Source: Bartonella sp. F02
GTDB lineage: Bacteria; Pseudomonadota; Alphaproteobacteria; Rhizobiales; Rhizobiaceae
Direction: 5' to 3'
Length of the DNA stretch: 64,000 nucleotides
Assembly: GCF_026929975.1 (NCBI RefSeq)
Contig: NZ_JANHOK010000004.1
Coordinates: 124,001-188,000 of the forward strand
The translations under genes were made by a program, and so were the position numbers. Positions 9,341 to 18,770 of this stretch are shown here, in pieces; position 1 is the first letter of the stretch, and every line of letters starts with the position of its first letter. The notes beneath the pieces are model-generated. The model ran no database searches. It saw nothing but the letters and a program-made list of their open reading frames with translations, and had not been told where the DNA came from.

Positions 9341-9494
9341 AGCCACCCCTTTTAAAAAATAAGACATTTTTATATGTCTATAAATACCATTCCTTATTTT
9401 CTTATTAAAGCAAAATAACTGACTGCTCGACAGCTGGAAACAACTTATGTAGACTACAGTAATGTAAACCGCATTTATATTAAGGTTTTGAATA

Positions 9495-10199
9495 ATGACC
9501 GATGATGTTCAAATTCTATATGATGATGCACCTCACCTTCTCGTTATTGATGATGATACCCGTATTCGCAATCTTTTATCTCAATATCTTATTAAAAATG
9601 GATTTCGTGTTACAGTCTCTACCAATGCAGATGAAGCAAGAAGACAACTTGCAAGTTTAGATTTTGATCTTCTTATTGTCGACGTGATGATGCCTGGAGA
9701 AAATGGTATTGATCTTACTCTTTCACTTCGTAAAACCAAAAATGTACCCATTTTAATCCTAACAGCTTTGTCAGAAATAGATAATCGGATTCATGGATTA
9801 GAAGCAGGCGCCGACGATTATCTTGCTAAACCTTTTGACCCTCGTGAACTTTTACTTCGGATCAATGCCATTTTACGACGTGGATTTTCTCCTAACCAAT
9901 CCAAAATAGAACAAATTGTTTTTGGTCCTTATACGTTTTCAATTTCACGACGTGAACTTAAAAAAGGAGGCGAAATTATTAAATTAACAGATAAAGAACA
10001 AGAAATGATGATCATTTTTGCCGAACATATGGGTGATACAATTCCACGTCATAAATTTGCAAAAAATGATAATGGTACAAGCGAGCGCGCCATTGATGTA
10101 CAAATTAATCGTCTACGGCGTAAAATCGAAAAAGACCCTGCAGCCCCTATATGGCTCCAAACTGTACGAGGAATCGGTTATAAATTATCAATTGAATAA
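9495..10199 (+). CDS. OmpR-family response regulator
   Basis: 234 residues. The receiver domain has the acidic pair in VIDDDTRIR, phosphoacceptor Asp63 in IVDVMMPGENG, and Lys112 in LAKPFDP. The C-terminal winged helix ends in INRLRRKIEKDP and TVRGIGYKL. It overlaps the histidine kinase gene, so they form a pair. The N-terminal DDAPHLLVIDDDTRIR is typical of an alphaproteobacterial group that includes CenR-like envelope regulators; that assignment is from memory and unsure. Target genes are unknown. Confidence 0.9.
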   Translation: MTDDVQILYDDAPHLLVIDDDTRIRNLLSQYLIKNGFRVTVSTNADEARRQLASLDFDLLIVDVMMPGENGIDLTLSLRKTKNVPILILTALSEIDNRIHGLEAGADDYLAKPFDPRELLLRINAILRRGFSPNQSKIEQIVFGPYTFSISRRELKKGGEIIKLTDKEQEMMIIFAEHMGDTIPRHKFAKNDNGTSERAIDVQINRLRRKIEKDPAAPIWLQTVRGIGYKLSIE

Positions 10200-11547
10200 G
10201 CACATAATAGTCAAACCAGCGAAAAAATTGGCTCGATGGTTAACCCAAAAAATGCCAAAGCGACTTTATGCTCGCTCGTTGATTATTATTATTGCCCCTA
10301 TGGTGCTATTACAGACGGTCATTGGCTACATTTTCATGGAACGTCACTGGCAAATGGTCACTGAGCGTCTCTCAACGGCTGTTGTCCGTGATGTTGCAGC
10401 AATCATTGATATTATTGAAACCTACCCACAACAAGATAATTATGAAAATATCAAACGAATTACCCAACAACGCATGGGATTAAATATTTCTATTCTTCCA
10501 CCCGCTCCTCTTCCTCCTCCGGGACCTAAGCCATTTTTTGCAATCCTTGATTATTTTCTCAGTGAAGAAATCACACGTCAAATTAATCGTCCTTTTTGGA
10601 TCGATACCGTAGGTGATTCTGATCTTGTCGAAATTCGCATTCACCTTGATCATAATATTTTGCGTGTTTTTGCTATGAGGAGCCAAGCTTATGCTTCTAA
10701 TACGGCTATTTTTTTAAGCTGGATGGTCGGAACAGCTCTTGTTTTATTGCTCATTGCCATTTACTTTTTGCGAAATCAAATAAAACCTATTCAACAATTA
10801 GCTGAAGCTGCTGAAAGTTTTGGGTGCGGTCGTCCTTTACCTAAAGGATTTCAACCACAAGGAGCGGATGAAGTCCGTCGTGCTGGAATCGCTTTTTTAC
10901 GCATGCGAGAACGGATTGAACGCCAAATAGAACAGCGTACCATGATGCTTTCAGGTGTCAGCCATGATTTAAGAACTATTCTGACACGTTTTAAACTCCA
11001 ACTGGCATTAACAAGTACTGATTTTGATATGACTCCTCTTGATCAAGATATCAGCGATATGCAAAATATGTTAGAGGATTATCTTGCTTTTGCTCGTGGT
11101 GAAGGGAGTGAAAAAGTCAAAAATTTTGATTTAAATACTTTAATGCAGAAATTTTCTACTGAGGCTCATCTTCATAAGCGTCAATTTTCCTACTCCATTG
11201 AAGGTCAAACACAAATACAAGTACGCCCCCACGCCTTTACTCGTTTAGTTGGCAATCTTGTGTCAAATGCATTTCATTATGCCAACACTGTCCAACTCAC
11301 AGCAACATCCCAACAAGAACTTTTTATACTGATCATTGATGATGATGGCCCAGGCATTCACAAAGATATGCGCACAGAAGTATTTAAACCATTTTTTAGA
11401 CTCGACGAAGCACGCAATCAAGATGCCAGTGGAACAGGTCTTGGACTTTCCATTGCACAAGATATAGCTCATACCCATGGAGGCAATATAGAGTTAGATG
11501 ACAGCCCACTTGGCGGTCTGCGAGCTATTGTTAAAATCCCTTTATAA
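10192..11547 (+). CDS. Sensor histidine kinase, EnvZ-like
   Basis: About 451 residues if it starts at the TTG at 10192, which overlaps the response regulator stop; an ATG at 10252 would give a shorter N-terminus. I prefer the earlier start because the conserved stretch LARWLTQK-PKRLYARSL spans the later ATG. Order: TM helix (SLIIIIAPMVLLQTVIGYIF), periplasmic sensor of about 130 residues, second TM (about 180-200), HAMP, H-box SGVSHDLRT with His at about 258, N-box GNLVSNAFHYA, DDDGPGI and GTGLGLSIA. The dimerisation motif resembles EnvZ. A Pro-rich segment LPPAPLPPPGPKP sits in the periplasmic loop. It should phosphorylate the preceding regulator. Confidence 0.9.
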   Translation: MNKHIIVKPAKKLARWLTQKMPKRLYARSLIIIIAPMVLLQTVIGYIFMERHWQMVTERLSTAVVRDVAAIIDIIETYPQQDNYENIKRITQQRMGLNISILPPAPLPPPGPKPFFAILDYFLSEEITRQINRPFWIDTVGDSDLVEIRIHLDHNILRVFAMRSQAYASNTAIFLSWMVGTALVLLLIAIYFLRNQIKPIQQLAEAAESFGCGRPLPKGFQPQGADEVRRAGIAFLRMRERIERQIEQRTMMLSGVSHDLRTILTRFKLQLALTSTDFDMTPLDQDISDMQNMLEDYLAFARGEGSEKVKNFDLNTLMQKFSTEAHLHKRQFSYSIEGQTQIQVRPHAFTRLVGNLVSNAFHYANTVQLTATSQQELFILIIDDDGPGIHKDMRTEVFKPFFRLDEARNQDASGTGLGLSIAQDIAHTHGGNIELDDSPLGGLRAIVKIPL

Positions 11548-11578
11548 AAAACGATACAAAAGAGATTTATCGAATAGT

Positions 11579-12079
11579 TCAAGCATTCCCCACCGTTTCA
11601 AATAAAGTATATTGTAGTGCTTTATAAGCACTTTCACCAGCCCCAGCAACCATCTGAAAAGCAGCATAATGGCTTTCACAAACTTCAAGTGCATAGATCA
11701 GTAATGTTTCAACTTGTTTATGAGATGGATGCACACCACCCGACAGAAGGAGGCCTTGCCGATAAATAACTGTATTATCTTTTTGCCAATAATCAAAATG
11801 TCCTAATAATAATTTTTCGTTAATTGCTAACAATAAACGATGGAACTCTACCGTTCGAGAATTTTCAAGAGAAAGATCAAATGCACAAGATAAATGAAGT
11901 GCTTCTTGTTCTTCCATCCAAGAAAAAGCAAGACGATAATTGGCTTGCGTTCCTTCCACGCAAACGCTAATTTCATCTTCTGCATTTCGTTCAAAGGACC
12001 AGTTATATCTATAGGCAATTTGCTCAATAAAATCGACAGGATGCTCTTCTCTTTCTATAGCATTAAAGGCAAGCCTCAT
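11579..12079 (-). CDS. YbjN domain protein
   Basis: 166 residues from the ATG at 12079, with GAGGA six bases upstream; a TTG at 12085 would add two residues. It matches the rhizobial YbjN (DUF1790-like) family, with WSFERNAEDEI, FSWMEEQEALHLSCAFDL and FDYWQKDNTVIYRQGLLL. Function is not firmly known; YbjN-type proteins resemble type III chaperone folds. In many relatives this gene neighbours proC; here it does not, and a ProC-like gene lies at 61447-62232 instead. Confidence 0.8.
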   Translation of the reverse strand: MRLAFNAIEREEHPVDFIEQIAYRYNWSFERNAEDEISVCVEGTQANYRLAFSWMEEQEALHLSCAFDLSLENSRTVEFHRLLLAINEKLLLGHFDYWQKDNTVIYRQGLLLSGGVHPSHKQVETLLIYALEVCESHYAAFQMVAGAGESAYKALQYTLFETVGNA

Positions 12080-12496
12080 TCTCAATCCTCAATATAATAA
12101 AAACGTTATCAAGACAGCGCAAGAAAAACCTCATTGCAACAGTGATCCTGTTACAACCAAAGCTTTCGCACAGAATAAATACACATCAAAACATGGACAA
12201 AACGCATAACACTAGGAAACAAAATAACCCATGTCTCCCAAAAATAATAAGCTCAATTAAAACAAAACGAATCACTAAGCTTCTTCAGTGTATTGATACT
12301 ATTTCATAGCACCAGTCCTCTGATGCAGAAAAAATATCTTTTTATAAAAAAAATGTAGGAATTAAATTAACAAAATAATGTAAGATATTTAAAATTAATT
12401 ATTTTTTAATTTAAAATACTCACATGAAAAATTGGGGATTATTTTTAAAAAATGATAATTTTTCAGTTTAAAACTCTTTAATTTTCTTTTACGGCG
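12080..12496. other. Intergenic, no gene seen
   Basis: About 415 AT-rich bases between the ubiK stop and the YbjN gene, both on the minus strand. I looked for a remnant of proC, which sits here in many relatives, and found nothing legible. Confidence 0.5.
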
Positions 12497-12736
12497 TTAT
12501 TTTTCTAAATCATCAAGACGTTTTTTCAATTCAGCGTTCTCAGCGTGAACTTTAAGAACCATTTCTTTAACCATTTCAAATTCCTCACGCGAAACAAGAT
12601 CAAGCTTATTTGTGATCTTTTCTGCTTGAGAACGAAAAACAGTTCCTGCTTCTTGTTTTACACCTTGTATAACTCCGACGGCGTCTGTTGCCAATTTCGC
12701 TAATTCATCAAGAATACGATTTGATCCATTATGCAT
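12497..12736 (-). CDS. ubiK: Ubiquinone biosynthesis accessory factor UbiK-like
   Basis: 79 residues, the BMFP (YqiC/UbiK) family. The N-terminal amphipathic helix (NRILDELAKLATDAVGVIQG) is followed by a coiled coil ending in VLKVHAENAELKKRLDDLEK. In enterobacteria UbiK trimerises, associates with the membrane and supports the Ubi enzyme complex. The signature SREEFEMVKEM is clear. The downstream gap contains no partner gene. Confidence 0.85.
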   Translation of the reverse strand: MHNGSNRILDELAKLATDAVGVIQGVKQEAGTVFRSQAEKITNKLDLVSREEFEMVKEMVLKVHAENAELKKRLDDLEK

Positions 12737-12995
12737 AAAATTTTTCCTTTTTATTTTCTGTTATTGATACACACGCGCATTCTCGTGCATCTTCATAACA
12801 TATAGAGAGTGTATTTGTTCCTGTTACCAACAGAAATTTCATTTCTTATATTTTTTAGGTCTTATCCATAGTAACTCTTATACCACATTAATAATAGGAG
12901 TAACTTTTTCTCTTTTACACTTATAACTTGACCCTTTTTTATCCATCTGTCATGTTTTGGTAAACTATAAAATTAATCAATGTGACATACTTTTT

Positions 12996-13853
12996 ATGAA
13001 TAATTTTCTTTCTTGTCCTGCAATAGCCTTTCCTTCTTTTCTTGATCCTGTCATTATTCATATAGGACCCATTGCACTCCACTGGTATGGACTTGGATAT
13101 GTTGTTGGTATTCTTTTCTCATGGTGGTATGCTCATAAATTATTGGAAAAAAAATCTCTATGGCAGGCAAACCAGCCTCCTATGAAGAAAGATCAAATAA
13201 GTGATTTTGTCATTTGGGCCACTATCGGTATCGTTGTTGGTGGTCGTTTAGGACAAGTTTTTGTGTGGGATCCAGTTTATTATTTTAACCATCCACTTGC
13301 CACCATTGCTGTATGGGATGGTGGGATGTCTTTTCATGGAGGATTCATCGGTATTACAATTGCAATGATTTTGTTCGCCAGAAAAAATAATATTCGTATC
13401 TGGGCCATGTTTGATATAATTGCTGCAGGAGCTCCTATTGGTATAGGCATTGTGCGAATATGCAATTTCATTAATCAAGAATTATGGGGAAATGTTACCT
13501 CTGTTCCGTGGGCCGTTTGTTTTCAAAGCGATCCTCAATATCTGCCACGTCACCCAAGTCAACTTTACGAAGCATTTCTGGAAGGATTTTTTCTTTTTAT
13601 CATCTTGCTTATTGCTATTTTTGCTTTCAAATTATTAAAACGTTCTGGTGCTGTAACAGGAATATTTGTAACAAGTTACGGGATCGCACGCAGTATTTCA
13701 GAATTGTTCCGAATGCCTCAAGAAGACCCAGAATGGTTTTTAGCTCTTTTTCATAACACTGGTCTTACTTATGGCATGACTTTATCTTTTCCTATGATCT
13801 TATTTGGTTTATATGCACTTCTTCGTGCACTCAAACAGCATGTTCCAAAATAA
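12996..13853 (+). CDS. lgt: Prolipoprotein diacylglyceryl transferase
   Basis: 285 residues from the ATG at 12996 (an upstream TTG frame at 12957 adds an unconserved 13 residues). Lgt transfers diacylglycerol from phosphatidylglycerol to the lipobox Cys of prolipoproteins in the inner membrane. About seven hydrophobic helices, the conserved SFHGGFIGI with the essential His, GRLGQV, and the Lgt signature region [21 protein letters not shown] are visible. Its stop overlaps the next start (TAATG), so translation is coupled. The L,D-transpeptidase at 18771 is a likely lipoprotein substrate. Confidence 0.95.
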   Translation: MNNFLSCPAIAFPSFLDPVIIHIGPIALHWYGLGYVVGILFSWWYAHKLLEKKSLWQANQPPMKKDQISDFVIWATIGIVVGGRLGQVFVWDPVYYFNHPLATIAVWDGGMSFHGGFIGITIAMILFARKNNIRIWAMFDIIAAGAPIGIGIVRICNFINQELWGNVTSVPWAVCFQSDPQYLPRHPSQLYEAFLEGFFLFIILLIAIFAFKLLKRSGAVTGIFVTSYGIARSISELFRMPQEDPEWFLALFHNTGLTYGMTLSFPMILFGLYALLRALKQHVPK

Positions 13854-14947
13854 TGACCACTTTAAAAGAGAACATTAAAAACATTATTGCTCTTAATGGA
13901 TCAATAACGGTCAACCAATACATGTCTCTAGTACTTACAGACCCTCAATTTGGGTATTATCAAACACAAAACCCCTTTGGGAGAAATGGTGATTTTATTA
14001 CAGCACCTGAAGTCAGCCAATTATTTGGAGAAATGATTGGTATTTGGCTGATAACAAGCTGGAAAGCTCAAAATTGTCCCCAACCTTTTATTTTAGCAGA
14101 AATAGGTCCAGGACGCGGAACTCTTATGGATGATGTTTTACGAACACTTCAAAAACTGTGTGTAAAAGCATTTAATGCCGCTGAAATTTTTCTTATTGAA
14201 ACAAGCCAACGTCTTGTACAGGAACAAAAAAAACGGTTATCATCCTATAAAAAGAAAATCCATAACTTTGATAGTTTTGATCTATTACCTTCAAAACCTC
14301 TCTTCTTAATTGCCAATGAATTATTCGATGCACTTCCGATCCATCAATATATAAAAATCGACGGGATATGGAGAGAACGCTGTATTACACTTGATAAAAA
14401 AGGTAATTTTACCTTTACAGTTGACCAGCGCAAACTGCCTTCTGATGCTTTTCCTCTTCACTGCGCTTTAGCTCCTGAAGAAACAATTTTAGAACATTCA
14501 CCTTTAAGAAATCAATTAATGCAACAAATTAGCAAACATTTAGTGCAAACAAATGGTTCTGCTTTACTGATTGATTATGGTTCTTCCGAGTTAGCATTTG
14601 GAGATACACTGCAAGCTCTCTCTAAGCACAAATTTCGTGATATTTTTGCAGCTCCTGGAGAAGATGATTTAACCTCACATGTTGATTTTTTTTCTTTAAA
14701 GAAAATAGCTCTTCAACAAGGCTGTTTTGCTGAAATTCTGGAACAGGGAGATTTTCTTTTAAAAATGGGGATTCTTGAGCGTGCAGGACAGCTTGGGTGT
14801 CATAAAGATTCTGTGATTCAAAACAAAATATGTCAAGACGTCGAACGATTAATCAGCCCCCATCAAATGGGGACGCTTTTTAAAGTTCTGCACATAAGCC
14901 ATCAATCGACTCCCCTTGCTCAACTTTTAACGATGAATAATCCCTAA
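13853..14947 (+). CDS. MidA/NDUFAF7-type SAM-dependent methyltransferase
   Basis: 364 residues. Recognised by QYMSLVLTDPQFGYY, GRNGDFITAPEVSQLFGEMIG, the SAM-binding AEIGPGRGTLMDDVLR, ANELFDALPIHQY and LIDYGS. In mitochondria the homologue NDUFAF7 methylates an arginine of complex I subunit NDUFS2; a bacterial role in complex I or another substrate is inferred. It starts at the last base of the lgt stop and is probably one operon with lgt and pgeF. Confidence 0.88.
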   Translation: MTTLKENIKNIIALNGSITVNQYMSLVLTDPQFGYYQTQNPFGRNGDFITAPEVSQLFGEMIGIWLITSWKAQNCPQPFILAEIGPGRGTLMDDVLRTLQKLCVKAFNAAEIFLIETSQRLVQEQKKRLSSYKKKIHNFDSFDLLPSKPLFLIANELFDALPIHQYIKIDGIWRERCITLDKKGNFTFTVDQRKLPSDAFPLHCALAPEETILEHSPLRNQLMQQISKHLVQTNGSALLIDYGSSELAFGDTLQALSKHKFRDIFAAPGEDDLTSHVDFFSLKKIALQQGCFAEILEQGDFLLKMGILERAGQLGCHKDSVIQNKICQDVERLISPHQMGTLFKVLHISHQSTPLAQLLTMNNP

Positions 14948-15008
14948 AAAATGACCATTTCATAAGGTACTATTTTCATAGCCAATACTTTAAACGGACG
15001 CTATTTCT

Positions 15009-15794
15009 ATGAAATCTATTCTAAATCCTATCCTTGCACAGGATCTTTCTGCCTTACTACCGTATGGAATAAAACACGGTTTCTTTACACGCCAAGGAGG
15101 CGTTTCAACTAATCTTTATCAAAGTCTGAATATCAGCAAAGGATCCCATGATAATCCTCAACATGTTGTGCAAAATCGTACCTTCATTGCTCATTATTTT
15201 GGCATCGAACCGGAAAACTTAATCACTGTTAATCAAACTCACTCCTGTAAAGTTGTGCTAGTTGATCGCACGTTTGTTGGCTCTCCTCCTCAAGCTGATG
15301 CGATCGTTACAACAACAAAAGATCTCGCCATAGGCGTTCTTACAGCAGATTGTGGTCCTGTTCTTTTTGCAGATCCCAAAACAGGTGTCATCGGTGTTGC
15401 TCATGCTGGTTGGCGAGGAAGTTTAAATGGTATTCTAGAAAAGACAATTGTCGTTATGGAAAAACAAGGAGCTAAACGACAATCAATTAGAGCAGTACTT
15501 GGACCCTGTATTGGTCCTTGCCACTATGAAATCACACATGAATTTTATGACCAATTTATTGATCGTCAAAGTCGATTTAAAAAATTTTTTATCAAAACAA
15601 ATAAAATAAACCATTTTAACTTTAATCTATGGGCGTTCATTATGGATCAATTAAAACAAGCAGGAGTTATTGCGTCTTGCTTAGAGCTTTGTACCTATAA
15701 ACATGAGCAGCATTTTTTTTCTTATCGTCGTGCAATCCATAGCAATGAACCAGATTACGGTCGGCAAATCTCTGCTCTCATGTTAACAAAATGA
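15009..15794 (+). CDS. pgeF: Peptidoglycan editing factor PgeF (laccase domain)
   Basis: 261 residues, the YfiH/multicopper polyphenol oxidase family. The metal or catalytic residues sit in NQTHSCKV, TADCGPVLFAD and VAHAGWRGSLNGIL, followed by GPCIGPCHYE. In E. coli the enzyme removes wrongly incorporated serine from peptidoglycan precursors; other members act on purine nucleosides. Cytoplasmic. 61 bases after the methyltransferase. Confidence 0.92.
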   Translation: MKSILNPILAQDLSALLPYGIKHGFFTRQGGVSTNLYQSLNISKGSHDNPQHVVQNRTFIAHYFGIEPENLITVNQTHSCKVVLVDRTFVGSPPQADAIVTTTKDLAIGVLTADCGPVLFADPKTGVIGVAHAGWRGSLNGILEKTIVVMEKQGAKRQSIRAVLGPCIGPCHYEITHEFYDQFIDRQSRFKKFFIKTNKINHFNFNLWAFIMDQLKQAGVIASCLELCTYKHEQHFFSYRRAIHSNEPDYGRQISALMLTK

Positions 15795-15913
15795 AAAATA
15801 ATTCTTCCATTTCAAAAATGAAACTGTGAAGCTTTTGTAATTCTTTCTTGCAATCTTATAGCAAAAAGTTAAAAACCGTATCTCATCTATGGTGATTACT
15901 CAGAGGCTCTATC

Positions 15914-16846
15914 ATGAAACTTTTCTGCGGCAATTCTAATCCACTTCTTGCTAAAGCTGTTGCAAAATATTTGGATATTCCTTTAGGTGCAGCAACAGTA
16001 AAGCGTTTCGCTGATCAAGAAATCTTTGTGGAATTACATGAAAATGTCCGCGGAGAAGATGTTTTTATTTTGCAGTCTTCATCCTATCCAGCAAACGACC
16101 ATTTGATGGAACTACTTATCATGATTGATGCTCTTCGTCGCTCTTCAGCACGTCGCATTACAGCTGTTATTCCTTATTTTGGTTATGCACGTCAGGATCG
16201 TAAACCTGGACCACGAACTCCTATTTCTGCAAAACTCGTGGCAAACCTCATTACAGAGGCGGGAGCTCATCGCGTTTTAACTTTAGATCTTCATGCAGGA
16301 CAAATCCAAGGTTTCTTTGATATTCCGACAGATAATCTCTATGCTGTTCCTGTTATTTCTCGCGATATCAAAATGCATCATTCTCTTGAAAATGTTATCG
16401 TTGTTTCACCTGACGTTGGTGGAGTTGTTCGCGCGCGATCTTTAGCTAAACGGTTAAATAGTTTGCTTGCCATCGTCGACAAACGCCGTGAACAACCAGG
16501 CGAATCGGAAGTGATGAATATTATTGGAGATGTCACTGGAAAAGATTGCTTTTTGCTTGATGATATTGTTGATTCCGGTGGAACCTTGTGTAATGCAGCA
16601 AGTGCTCTTCTCGAACATGGAGCCAAGAGTGTTACAGCCTATATTACGCATGGTGTTCTTTCTGGAAACGCAGTAGAACGCATTACCAATTCCAAATTGA
16701 AAGAATTGATCATTACCGACTCCATTATGCCAACAAAAGCCATTGAACAAGCTCATAATATTCGTGTGTTAACAATCGCTGATTTAATCGGAGAAGCGAT
16801 TGCAAGAACAGCTGCAGAACAATCTGTTTCAAGTTTATTTGATTAA
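15914..16846 (+). CDS. prs: Ribose-phosphate pyrophosphokinase
   Basis: 310 residues, class I PRPP synthase, making PRPP from ribose 5-phosphate and ATP for nucleotides, His and Trp. Seen: [48 protein letters not shown] and the PRPP loop [14 protein letters not shown]. The start [10 protein letters not shown] has a weak upstream purine run. Single gene with long gaps on both sides. Confidence 0.97.
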   Translation: MKLFCGNSNPLLAKAVAKYLDIPLGAATVKRFADQEIFVELHENVRGEDVFILQSSSYPANDHLMELLIMIDALRRSSARRITAVIPYFGYARQDRKPGPRTPISAKLVANLITEAGAHRVLTLDLHAGQIQGFFDIPTDNLYAVPVISRDIKMHHSLENVIVVSPDVGGVVRARSLAKRLNSLLAIVDKRREQPGESEVMNIIGDVTGKDCFLLDDIVDSGGTLCNAASALLEHGAKSVTAYITHGVLSGNAVERITNSKLKELIITDSIMPTKAIEQAHNIRVLTIADLIGEAIARTAAEQSVSSLFD

Positions 16847-17221
16847 ATATATCTTTTGAAGACCTCAGTACTTTTCATTCTCGATAAAGATCAATCAATA
16901 CAATCATTGATCGAAAATAGAATGTAAGAGTGAATAACAATAACTTATTAGCGTGCAATTTATATTGCAAAACGAATAAAACATGCACGTAAAACTAAAG
17001 AATACGTTCGATCAAAACACGTTGACCCTTCAACAAAATTAAAAATAGTCTGGAGTAACAATCATTGGCTTTTAAAACCATCAATATTTCCAATAAGTGA
17101 TAGTCTATTATCGTAAATAAAATATTTCAATTCACACCACGCTTATACATCTTTTCAACGTTAGAAATCATTGATTTTTTCTCCAACACTTGCATCTCTA
17201 AAAAGTTTGAATTATAGAAAA
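16847..17221. other. Intergenic between prs and the rplY leader
   Basis: No gene supported. A loose hairpin follows prs: gatcaat (16889-) with attgatc, inside outer arms cattct and agaatg, but without a T-tract, so its role as a terminator is doubtful. A start-less frame of about 55 codons runs near 16970-17125; it has no recognisable content and I do not call it. Confidence 0.4.
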
Positions 17222-17278
17222 GCCTCTGCGTAGACACCCTTGGAGGCAACGCAGAATGAGGAATTGCGCTTTACAGCG
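17222..17278 (+). promoter_or_regulatory. Possible pseudoknot leader of rplY
   Basis: GCCTC (17222-17226) can pair with GAGGC (17243-17247), and TGCGT (17227-17231) with ACGCA (17249-17253). The order is 1-2-1'-2', the geometry of an H-type pseudoknot. A small hairpin CGCT-ttac-AGCG follows at 17267-17278. The block is GC-richer than its surroundings and lies 75-130 bases before rplY. Ribosomal-protein genes are often controlled by such leaders, but no known family is identified. Confidence 0.4.
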
Positions 17279-17352
17279 TATATCTTCATATTCATGCAAA
17301 AACTATAATGGTTTTTGATGAATCTCCAATTTATACATAAGGACTTAAAATT

Positions 17353-17979
17353 ATGAGCAAGAGCTACACTCTTAAGGCCGAAATACGTGAACGGGTTGGT
17401 AAGGGGTCCGCCCGTGAACTTCGTCGCAATGGCCTCATTCCAGCGATCATCTACGGTGACAAACAATCCCCTTTGGCAATTTCAGTTCCCTATAAAGAAA
17501 TCTTTTACAAAATTCACGCTGGTGGATTTCGTACCACTGTGATGACAATTGAAATTGGTAAACAAAAAATTCAAGTTCTCCCAAAAAGTTATCAACTGGA
17601 TCCAGTGCGTGACTTTCCTGTACACGTAGATTTCTTGCGTATTTCAGCCAAATCGGTTGTGCATGTAAATATTCCTGTGCATTTCTCTAATGAAGATATG
17701 GCTCCTGGTATTAAACAAGGGGGTGTTTTAAATATTGTTCGTCACGAAATTGAATTAACGGCACCGGCAAATGCTATCCCTGAAGCAATTGAAATTGATC
17801 TGTCCGGTTATTCTATTGGTGATACTATTCATATTTCAGCAGTAAAATTGCCAGAAAATGTTTTCCCAGTCATTCAAGATAGAGACTTTACCATTGCAAC
17901 CATAGCTGCTCCTGCTGGTGCAGATACAAACAATGAAGAGTCTGAACAAGAAAACGGTGAAGACAATACAAAAAATTGA
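17353..17979 (+). CDS. rplY: Ribosomal protein bL25, long CTC form
   Basis: 208 residues: the N-terminal L25 domain that binds 5S rRNA ([27 protein letters not shown]) plus the C-terminal TL5/CTC beta domain ([21 protein letters not shown]), then an acidic tail ([13 protein letters not shown]). The long form is common in alphaproteobacteria. An AAGGAC ribosome site lies 8 bases before the ATG. Terminator directly downstream. Confidence 0.95.
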   Translation: MSKSYTLKAEIRERVGKGSARELRRNGLIPAIIYGDKQSPLAISVPYKEIFYKIHAGGFRTTVMTIEIGKQKIQVLPKSYQLDPVRDFPVHVDFLRISAKSVVHVNIPVHFSNEDMAPGIKQGGVLNIVRHEIELTAPANAIPEAIEIDLSGYSIGDTIHISAVKLPENVFPVIQDRDFTIATIAAPAGADTNNEESEQENGEDNTKN

Positions 17980-17996
17980 TGGATTTTAATCCATGT

Positions 17997-18023
17997 AGGT
18001 GGGAAAAACTTCCCACCTCTTTT
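17997..18023 (+). terminator. Terminator between rplY and pth
   Basis: Perfect 9-base stem AGGTGGGAA / TTCCCACCT, loop AAAC, then CTTTT. It ends 35 bases before the pth start, so pth is expressed by read-through or by its own promoter. Confidence 0.85.
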
Positions 18024-18057
18024 AAAATGCTTTTCTAATTCTTTACTAAGGGAACGC

Positions 18058-18636
18058 ATGTTACTTATTGCTGGTCTTGGTAACCCTGGTCTACACTACC
18101 AAAATAATCGTCATAATATTGGATTTATGGCTATTGATGTACTTCATCAATTTTTCTCTTTTCCTCTATGGTCAAAAAAATTTCAAGCGGAAACCTCTCA
18201 GAGTCTTATACATGGAGAAAAGGTTCTTCTTATAAAACCGCAAACCTTCATGAATTTATCTGGCCAAGCTATTAATGAAGCGTTGCGATTTTATAAATTA
18301 GACTTAAATAATTTGATTGTCATTCACGATGAACTCGATTTACCAACTGGAAAAGTACGTATAAAAACTGGTGGAGGAAGTAATGGGCACAATGGTATAA
18401 AATCGATTAGTACACATTGTGGAGACAATTATCGCCGTATACGTTTAGGAATTGGACGCCCCAGTTCTAAGGAATTGGTTCATCAGCATGTTTTAGGCAA
18501 TTTTACGCAATCCGATCAAGAATGGCTTTCTCCTTTATTGAGTACAATCGCACATAATATTGCGGCACTCATCGAAGGAGATAATAATCATTTTATGAAC
18601 AAAATTTCATTAGCCATGAAAAACAAGGATTCATAA
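18058..18636 (+). CDS. pth: Peptidyl-tRNA hydrolase
   Basis: 192 residues. Pth cleaves peptidyl-tRNA released by stalled ribosomes. It shows [20 protein letters not shown] with the catalytic His, [19 protein letters not shown] with the active-site Asp, and [12 protein letters not shown]. The pairing with rplY is common in bacteria. After the gene a perfect hairpin TGATGCTTT-TG-AAAGCATCA lies at 18687-18706 but has no T-tract on this strand. Confidence 0.96.
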   Translation: MLLIAGLGNPGLHYQNNRHNIGFMAIDVLHQFFSFPLWSKKFQAETSQSLIHGEKVLLIKPQTFMNLSGQAINEALRFYKLDLNNLIVIHDELDLPTGKVRIKTGGGSNGHNGIKSISTHCGDNYRRIRLGIGRPSSKELVHQHVLGNFTQSDQEWLSPLLSTIAHNIAALIEGDNNHFMNKISLAMKNKDS

Positions 18637-18710
18637 TCGCGCATCTTTTCTTTTCAGCGTAAAAACTTTTATCATATCTGAATCAATGATGCTTTTGAAA
18701 GCATCAAAAA

Positions 18711-18753
18711 CTGAAAAATGTTGGGAAATCTAATAGAAGAAAGATCTCCCAAC
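18711..18753 (-). terminator. Terminator of the L,D-transpeptidase gene
   Basis: On the minus strand GTTGGGAGATCT pairs with AGATTTCCCAAC (12 pairs, one G-U) around a 10-base loop, followed by ATTTTT. It begins 18 bases beyond the transpeptidase stop codon. Confidence 0.75.
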
Positions 18754-18770
18754 GGTAGAGTTTTTAGAAT

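Noticed and set aside
16970-17125. Start-less frame of about 55 codons between prs and rplY
   Set aside because: No start, no recognisable content; not enough to call a pseudogene.
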